A DNA stretch of 64,000 bases from Lachnospiraceae bacterium (GTDB taxonomy: Bacteria; Bacillota; Clostridia; Lachnospirales; Lachnospiraceae): contig JAILLY010000062.1 in assembly GCA_024692905.1 (NCBI GenBank), positions 1 through 64,000 of the forward strand, in the 5' to 3' direction. Of the stretch, positions 59,844 to 64,000 are shown in pieces; the stretch's first letter is position 1; every line of letters begins with the position of its first letter. The position numbers and the translations under genes were made by a program. The notes below the pieces were generated by a model that saw only the letters and a list, made by a program, of their open reading frames with translations, ran no database searches and had not been told where the DNA came from.

Positions 59844-61061
59844 TCAAGTGTTTTTATCACTTATTTTACCTATGGTGATCATAAAGGCTTTGGTATAGCC
59901 TTCAAGGAGCGGATACCGCTTGAGAGCGGCTCCCTGCATGAGTTTTATCTTAAATCCGTGCATATCCGTGATCTTTTTGGCGACGAACAGCCCGAGCCCC
60001 GATCCGCCCCTGCTGTTTCTCGACTCATCTCCCGTATAAAAAGGATCAAACAGATGAAGAGTCATATCCTCCGGGATAAGTTCGCCCTTGTCGGCAACGG
60101 CGACGCAAAGACCGGTATCTTCCTCAAATGCAAACAGCCCTGCCTCTTTTCCTTCGGACGCATGCTTTATGGCGTTAACGGTCAGATTGGTGATGACTCT
60201 TGTAAACTGCGGCTTATCTATATCGGCAAATATCTTCTTTTCCGGTATGTCTGCATTAAGCTCCATGCCTGCGGTTTCGGCGTCCGTATACAGGGCGGCG
60301 GCGCATTCCCTGACTGTCTCACAGATATCCTCACGAGAAAGAGTAAGCTTATAACCGCTGCTGTCAAGCCTTGTATATTCAAACAGCAGCCGTATAAGAT
60401 CGTTTAACCCCGCCGACTTGTCACGTATCGCGTTAAGATAGGTCTGTTTATCCTCCTCTTTGACAAGGCCGTCTGACAGTGCCTGTGCATATCCGGCTAT
60501 CGTTGTGATGGGCGTCCTCAGATCATGCGCAAGATCGGATATCATAAGAAAACGTTTTTTCTCCTCCTCCATTGCGGCTTCCCTTCTTGCCCTGCCTATG
60601 GCGGAGAATTCCCTTACGGTAACGATCGAGAACCTTGCCGCGCCGATCACGTAAGGGATGACAAGTATTATAAGCAGTATCAAAGCGGATACTATGAGCG
60701 TAAACCTCTGTTTGTCCGACAGACCGGTCACCTCAAGTCCGCTTCCCGCAAAGAAACTGTTCTCTTTTGTAGTTACCGAATTTTGCAGTATCAAGGCAAG
60801 GGTATTATCCGCATTCCCGGGTATGATCCTTGCCAGTGAGCTTACCGCGGCAGACGAAAGAAGGATCAGCAGGTACGGAAGCATAGCCCTTGATGCAAAA
60901 TCATCCGTGATATGCTGCGACGGAAATATAACCTGTGCCATATACGGTACCAGGAACCTGTCCGTGACCGTTGCAAGTACATACTCGGCCGCACCGACGA
61001 TCATCAGGGTCAGTATGAAACGCTTTATTATCTTTTCCTGAAGCTTCTTTTCCTGTTCCAT
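59844..61061 (-). CDS. Sensor histidine kinase
   Basis: A 405-residue membrane kinase. Membrane segments lie near residues 13-35, 60-78 and 120-142, and an extracellular loop lies between the last two. The H box is SDLAHDLRTPITTI with His179, then NLTVNAIKHASE (N box), VAVADKGELIPED (G1) and GGSGLGLFVAKKI (G2). The GSGLGL form and short loop fit HPK1 kinases. It follows the response regulator by 5 nt. The signal is unknown. Confidence 0.92.
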   Translation of the reverse strand: MEQEKKLQEKIIKRFILTLMIVGAAEYVLATVTDRFLVPYMAQVIFPSQHITDDFASRAMLPYLLILLSSAAVSSLARIIPGNADNTLALILQNSVTTKENSFFAGSGLEVTGLSDKQRFTLIVSALILLIILVIPYVIGAARFSIVTVREFSAIGRARREAAMEEEKKRFLMISDLAHDLRTPITTIAGYAQALSDGLVKEEDKQTYLNAIRDKSAGLNDLIRLLFEYTRLDSSGYKLTLSREDICETVRECAAALYTDAETAGMELNADIPEKKIFADIDKPQFTRVITNLTVNAIKHASEGKEAGLFAFEEDTGLCVAVADKGELIPEDMTLHLFDPFYTGDESRNSRGGSGLGLFVAKKITDMHGFKIKLMQGAALKRYPLLEGYTKAFMITIGKISDKNT

Positions 61062-61066
61062 ATGTT

Positions 61067-61750
61067 TTATTTCTCAAACCTGTATCCAAGTCCGCGCAAA
61101 GTTTTTATATACTCCCCGCCGTCATCGTTAAGCTTCTGGCGCAGCTTGCTTATGCATACCATTATATTGTTATCAGCGACCAGATAATCATCGCCCCATC
61201 CGTGCTCATATATCTGCTGTTTGGTAAACACCTTGCCCGGATGTTTCATAAAAAGCTCCATAAGTTTATACTCAACCGGTGTAAGTTCGATCGTTTCCCC
61301 GTTCTTCTTAAGAGTGCAGCTTTCGGGATCAAGTTCAAGATCCCTTACCTTTACCGTTTCCTCCTTAACCTCTTTTGCCCCGAGGCTGTAAAATCTGCGG
61401 ATATTTGAATTGACCCTTGCAACGGCCTCAAGCGGATTGAACGGCTTGGCAAGATAATCATCGGCACCGAGGTTAAGCCCGAGTATCTTATCCGCATCGG
61501 TATCCTTTGCGGACAGTATGATCACGGGCATATTGCTCATCTCCCTGATCTTCTTTAATATATGAAATCCGTCCATGCCCGGAAGCATGACATCAAGGAG
61601 ACACAGGCTCACCTGTCCCTCCTTTATGTATCCGAAGGCTTCATCCGCGTTTCCCGCTTCCAAAGCTTCATATCCTTCATTTTCAAGATAGAGCCGGAGA
61701 AAATTGCGTATCTCCGGCTCATCATCCACGATCAGTATCTTATGCTTCAT
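61067..61750 (-). CDS. OmpR/PhoB-family response regulator
   Basis: A 227-residue regulator with a receiver domain (acidic DDEPE at 9-13, phosphoacceptor Asp53 in LCLLDVMLPGMDG, Lys in DYLAKPFNP) and a winged-helix DNA-binding domain ending in TLRGLGYRFEK. It overlaps the DUF975 gene by 11 nt. Its family binds direct repeats spaced 11 bp, and such repeats lie in the promoter of this operon. Confidence 0.95.
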   Translation of the reverse strand: MKHKILIVDDEPEIRNFLRLYLENEGYEALEAGNADEAFGYIKEGQVSLCLLDVMLPGMDGFHILKKIREMSNMPVIILSAKDTDADKILGLNLGADDYLAKPFNPLEAVARVNSNIRRFYSLGAKEVKEETVKVRDLELDPESCTLKKNGETIELTPVEYKLMELFMKHPGKVFTKQQIYEHGWGDDYLVADNNIMVCISKLRQKLNDDGGEYIKTLRGLGYRFEK

Positions 61751-62651
61751 CTGTTATCGGATCCCCATTGTCATGATCTGCTTTTTCTTCAATATATATT
61801 TCTCCGGCAGCGCCCGTATCAACAGTATATCCGGATGAAAGATTTTCGTAAAGGGCTGCATAGGTTGAATAGAGGTAAGGAAGTACATAAAATACCTCAA
61901 GTATCCCAAGCGTAAACACTGAAAGCAAATGCCATCCCAGGAACGAAAGCCCGAGCACGAATGCATGCCATTTGTTTCCGTCCATCATTTCCTTACTTCT
62001 TGCAAATGCCTCTTCCCTGTCCATATCGGGATCGTCGGCAAGCAGATAAGGGATCATCTTGTATTCATATGACTTTACGATCGCGATAAATACCCCGGCT
62101 ATGGGGATAAGGCACCACAGGAAAAGGTAGAGATCCTTAAAGAACATTACCTTCACGATATTCTTGTAACTCGTATCAAAACCGTGTGCGATATCCGAAA
62201 CTCTTGCGGGTTCCGTAAGGTTATTTACAAAGAACCTGTTAAGTCCTATCTCAAACGGATTTGTCCATAATGCCTTTATCGCAAATACGATCACAGTCAC
62301 TATGACCGAGATGACAAGTACGAATATCACCATAAAGATCACAAATGCAACGGCTGCTTCTTTGTTTCCGGTAAAACCGTTAATGGGATCAAAATGAAAT
62401 TCAAATTCATCTTCGGCTTTTTTTAAGGCAGCGTCCTTATCATCTTCCGTTCCTGCCTCATCCTTCTCTTCAACGTTCTCATCGGCTTCCTCGATGACGT
62501 TGTCGTTATTGTATCTTGCGGGATAACTGAAGCTCGGCGCGGAAACGCCTCCGGCTATTATCGAGAAGATAAACGCAACCGCAACACACTTCCAGTAATT
62601 TAACTTAAATGTTTCCTTTCCCCTTTGTTTTAACTCACCTATTGTCCACAT
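61740..62651 (-). CDS. DUF975 integral membrane protein
   Basis: A 303-residue membrane protein whose start (LKQRGKETFKLNYWKCVAVAFIFSI) and core (FEIGLNRFFVNNL, MIPYLLADDPDMDREEAFARSKEMM) match DUF975, a Firmicutes family of unknown function. It has five or six membrane segments and an acidic extracellular insertion (about 50-90). AAAGGAG precedes the ATG. As first gene of the two-component operon it may be a sensor partner or a target. Confidence 0.85.
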   Translation of the reverse strand: MWTIGELKQRGKETFKLNYWKCVAVAFIFSIIAGGVSAPSFSYPARYNNDNVIEEADENVEEKDEAGTEDDKDAALKKAEDEFEFHFDPINGFTGNKEAAVAFVIFMVIFVLVISVIVTVIVFAIKALWTNPFEIGLNRFFVNNLTEPARVSDIAHGFDTSYKNIVKVMFFKDLYLFLWCLIPIAGVFIAIVKSYEYKMIPYLLADDPDMDREEAFARSKEMMDGNKWHAFVLGLSFLGWHLLSVFTLGILEVFYVLPYLYSTYAALYENLSSGYTVDTGAAGEIYIEEKADHDNGDPITDEA

Positions 62652-62704
62652 TTTTCATTCTCCTTTGAAAATTACGGCTCCTGCCGTGTTATCTTTACAA
62701 GGCG

Positions 62705-62733
62705 ATTATAAGCATGTAACCTTATCCTGCCAT
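62705..62733 (-). promoter_or_regulatory. Promoter of the DUF975-two-component operon
   Basis: TATAAT (62705-62710) preceded by a 17-nt spacer and ATGGCA (62728-62733) on the minus strand. The poor -35 suits activator control. Confidence 0.55.
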
Positions 62734-62758
62734 ACCGGTAACCTTAACATAACCTTAA
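62715..62758 (-). promoter_or_regulatory. Three direct repeats of WTAAGGTTA in 11-bp register
   Basis: On the minus strand TTAAGGTTATG starts at 62758, TTAAGGTTACC at 62747 and ATAAGGTTACA at 62725, i.e. at offsets 0, 11 and 33. Two lie upstream of the -35 and one lies in the spacer. This is the expected layout for an OmpR-family response regulator. Confidence 0.65.
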
Positions 62759-64000
62759 TTTTCTTCCGTCCTACGGAAAAATGCATAAACGCTCTCAGCC
62801 GACTTTCTGTCCATTGACGGGACTTTTGCAAGTTCATCAACACCTGCAGCCTTTATATCCTCAAGCGATGAAAAGCTCTTCATAAGCGCCCTTCTCCTCT
62901 TTTCTCCGATGCCTTCTATATCGTCAAGCACCGAGTGGACCTGGCCCTTACTCCTTAATGACCTGTGGAATTCGATCGCAAACCTGTGTGCCTCATCCTG
63001 TATCCTTGTTATGAGCCTGAAAGCCTCCGAATGCTTCGATATCGGGATCTCGACATTATCGAAATACAGCCCTCTCGTCCTGTGGTTATCATCCTTGACC
63101 ATGCCGCATACGGGGATATTGAGCCCAAGTTCATCAAGCACGCCAAGGGCGATATTTACCTGGCCTCTTCCGCCGTCCATAAGGATAATATCCGGAAATC
63201 TCGAAAACTTTGCCGTATCCTGCGATCCCGTTTCCGTAAGTCCGTGCTTAAATCTCCTTGTCAGCACCTCTTTCATGGATGCATAGTCATTCGGGCCTTC
63301 AACCGACTTTATCTTAAATTTGCGGTAATCATTCTTCTTGGGGCGTCCGTCCTCATATACGACCATGGATCCCACGGAATCAAAACCGCTTATATTCGAG
63401 ATATCATAAGCTTCCATCCTGCTTATGCCTTCTATACCGATAAGCTCAGACAGTTCGGCGACCGCTCCCTCGGTCCTTGCCTGCTCCCTTTTTATCTTTT
63501 CAAGGTCCTGGCGCAGTACTATCCCCGCGTTCTTCGCTGCAAGCTCGACAAGCTTTTCCTTTTTGCCCTTAACGGGAACAGTCAGCTTAACCCTGCTGCC
63601 CTTCTTCTCCGAAAGCCAGTCGGAAACAAGCTCCATATCCCCTATCGGTACCGGGATGATCACTTCCTTGGGGATATAAGGCGTTCCGGCATAGAACTGG
63701 AGCACAAAATTCCTGATGATCTCATCGTCACCGCTTTGCTCCGTATTTTTCATATAGTAATGTTCCCTGCCTATGATCCTTCCCGAACGGATGAAAAAGA
63801 CCTGGATTATGGCAGAATCACCCTCCCTGGCCATGGCGGTGATATCCCTGTCCTCACCGCCGGCATCGGTGATCTTCTGCTTCTGGGCGACCGCTCTTAC
63901 GCTTTCTATAAGATCCCTTATCCTGGCCGCCTCTTCAAACTCAAGTGACTCTGAAAGCTCATTCATCTTTGCGGTAAGCTCGTTTATAACAGGCTTATAA
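62755..64000 (-). CDS. uvrC: Excinuclease ABC subunit C (5' end cut by window)
   Basis: Nuclease subunit of nucleotide excision repair. The frame is open through the right edge, so the N-terminal GIY-YIG domain is missing from view; visible parts are the UVR motif ([21 protein letters not shown]), the RNase H-like domain with [24 protein letters not shown] and [11 protein letters not shown], and the terminal helix-hairpin-helix ([16 protein letters not shown]). The methionine at 63966 is internal, not the start. Its stop overlaps the response-regulator repeats. Confidence 0.95.
   Translation of the reverse strand, partial: YKPVINELTAKMNELSESLEFEEAARIRDLIESVRAVAQKQKITDAGGEDRDITAMAREGDSAIIQVFFIRSGRIIGREHYYMKNTEQSGDDEIIRNFVLQFYAGTPYIPKEVIIPVPIGDMELVSDWLSEKKGSRVKLTVPVKGKKEKLVELAAKNAGIVLRQDLEKIKREQARTEGAVAELSELIGIEGISRMEAYDISNISGFDSVGSMVVYEDGRPKKNDYRKFKIKSVEGPNDYASMKEVLTRRFKHGLTETGSQDTAKFSRFPDIILMDGGRGQVNIALGVLDELGLNIPVCGMVKDDNHRTRGLYFDNVEIPISKHSEAFRLITRIQDEAHRFAIEFHRSLRSKGQVHSVLDDIEGIGEKRRRALMKSFSSLEDIKAAGVDELAKVPSMDRKSAESVYAFFRRTEEN

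Noticed and set aside
62965-63948. 327-codon open frame on the plus strand
   Set aside because: It is antisense to uvrC, whose domains are unmistakable, and its residues show no family pattern.
63964-63966. ATG as the start of a short UvrC
   Set aside because: The frame continues upstream without a stop and the codons before it belong to the conserved UVR motif.

Overview
This 64 kb window is dense bacterial chromosome, almost entirely coding, from a Gram-positive anaerobe of the Clostridia, most likely a Lachnospiraceae relative (Butyrivibrio/Roseburia-like). The inference rests on the gene families (HprK/HPr-like, WhiA, CIRCE-HrcA heat-shock operon, IreB-RuvX-DUF1292 block, CpsB/C/D phosphoregulators, Lachnospiraceae-type DUF6311 and Ala/Lys-rich DUF6465 proteins), on AGGAGG ribosome binding sites, and on sigma-A promoters with U-tailed hairpin terminators. 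I see no tRNA, rRNA, CRISPR array, transposase, phage gene or integrase. Most genes lie on the minus strand.

Layout. 1-4.1 kb: GDP-mannose operon (XRE regulator with a DKK-repeat tail, ManC, ManA cut by the left edge) and UDP-glucose dehydrogenase. 4.2-7.8 kb: LplABC-type carbohydrate ABC transporter with its own promoter. 8-10.8 kb: HerA-like ATPase and a secreted CAP protein with 15-residue repeats. 11-17.8 kb: membrane sugar-nucleotide 4,6-dehydratase, aminotransferase, Lrp regulator, PurM-like protein, VanW protein and a 34-residue membrane protein. 17.8-24 kb: Nth, TelA, XpaC and the CpsD/CpsC/CpsB tyrosine phosphoregulatory trio. 24-27 kb: three glycosyltransferases. 27-32.7 kb: a conserved housekeeping block (U32/TrhP-like, TrmR, truncated MltG-like, YlbF, RNase J, DUF1292, RuvX, IreB). 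32.9-37 kb, plus strand: cysteine desulfurase, ThiI and a DUF6311 membrane protein. 37-42.9 kb: HPr-like protein, MtaB, RsmE-PrmA-ManC2 and a DUF3048 protein. 43-48.9 kb: hrcA-grpE-dnaK-dnaJ-SIMPL under CIRCE. 49-53.5 kb: histone-like protein and a heptose-nucleotide locus. 53.7-59.7 kb: SDR epimerase, degenerate GGDEF protein, Crh-like HPr, WhiA, MurB, ROK kinase and HprK. 59.8-64 kb: two-component system, DUF975 membrane protein and UvrC cut by the right edge.

How it fits together. The dominant theme is making and regulating surface glycans: GDP-mannose, UDP-glucuronate, a predicted GDP-heptose, a 4,6-dehydratase, glycosyltransferases and a BY-kinase/phosphatase pair. The second theme is carbon control without histidine phosphotransfer: HprK lies near an HPr paralogue whose histidine is glutamate, and a second HPr-like protein lacks the histidine too, while both keep the regulatory serine. 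The features most worth follow-up are the heptose locus with its own transaldolase and a terminator abutting its first ribosome binding site, a nine-tract A-tract array upstream of the promoter of an Ala/Lys-rich histone-like gene, 11-bp-phased direct repeats in front of the two-component operon, and a terminator overlapped by the promoter of the next gene.
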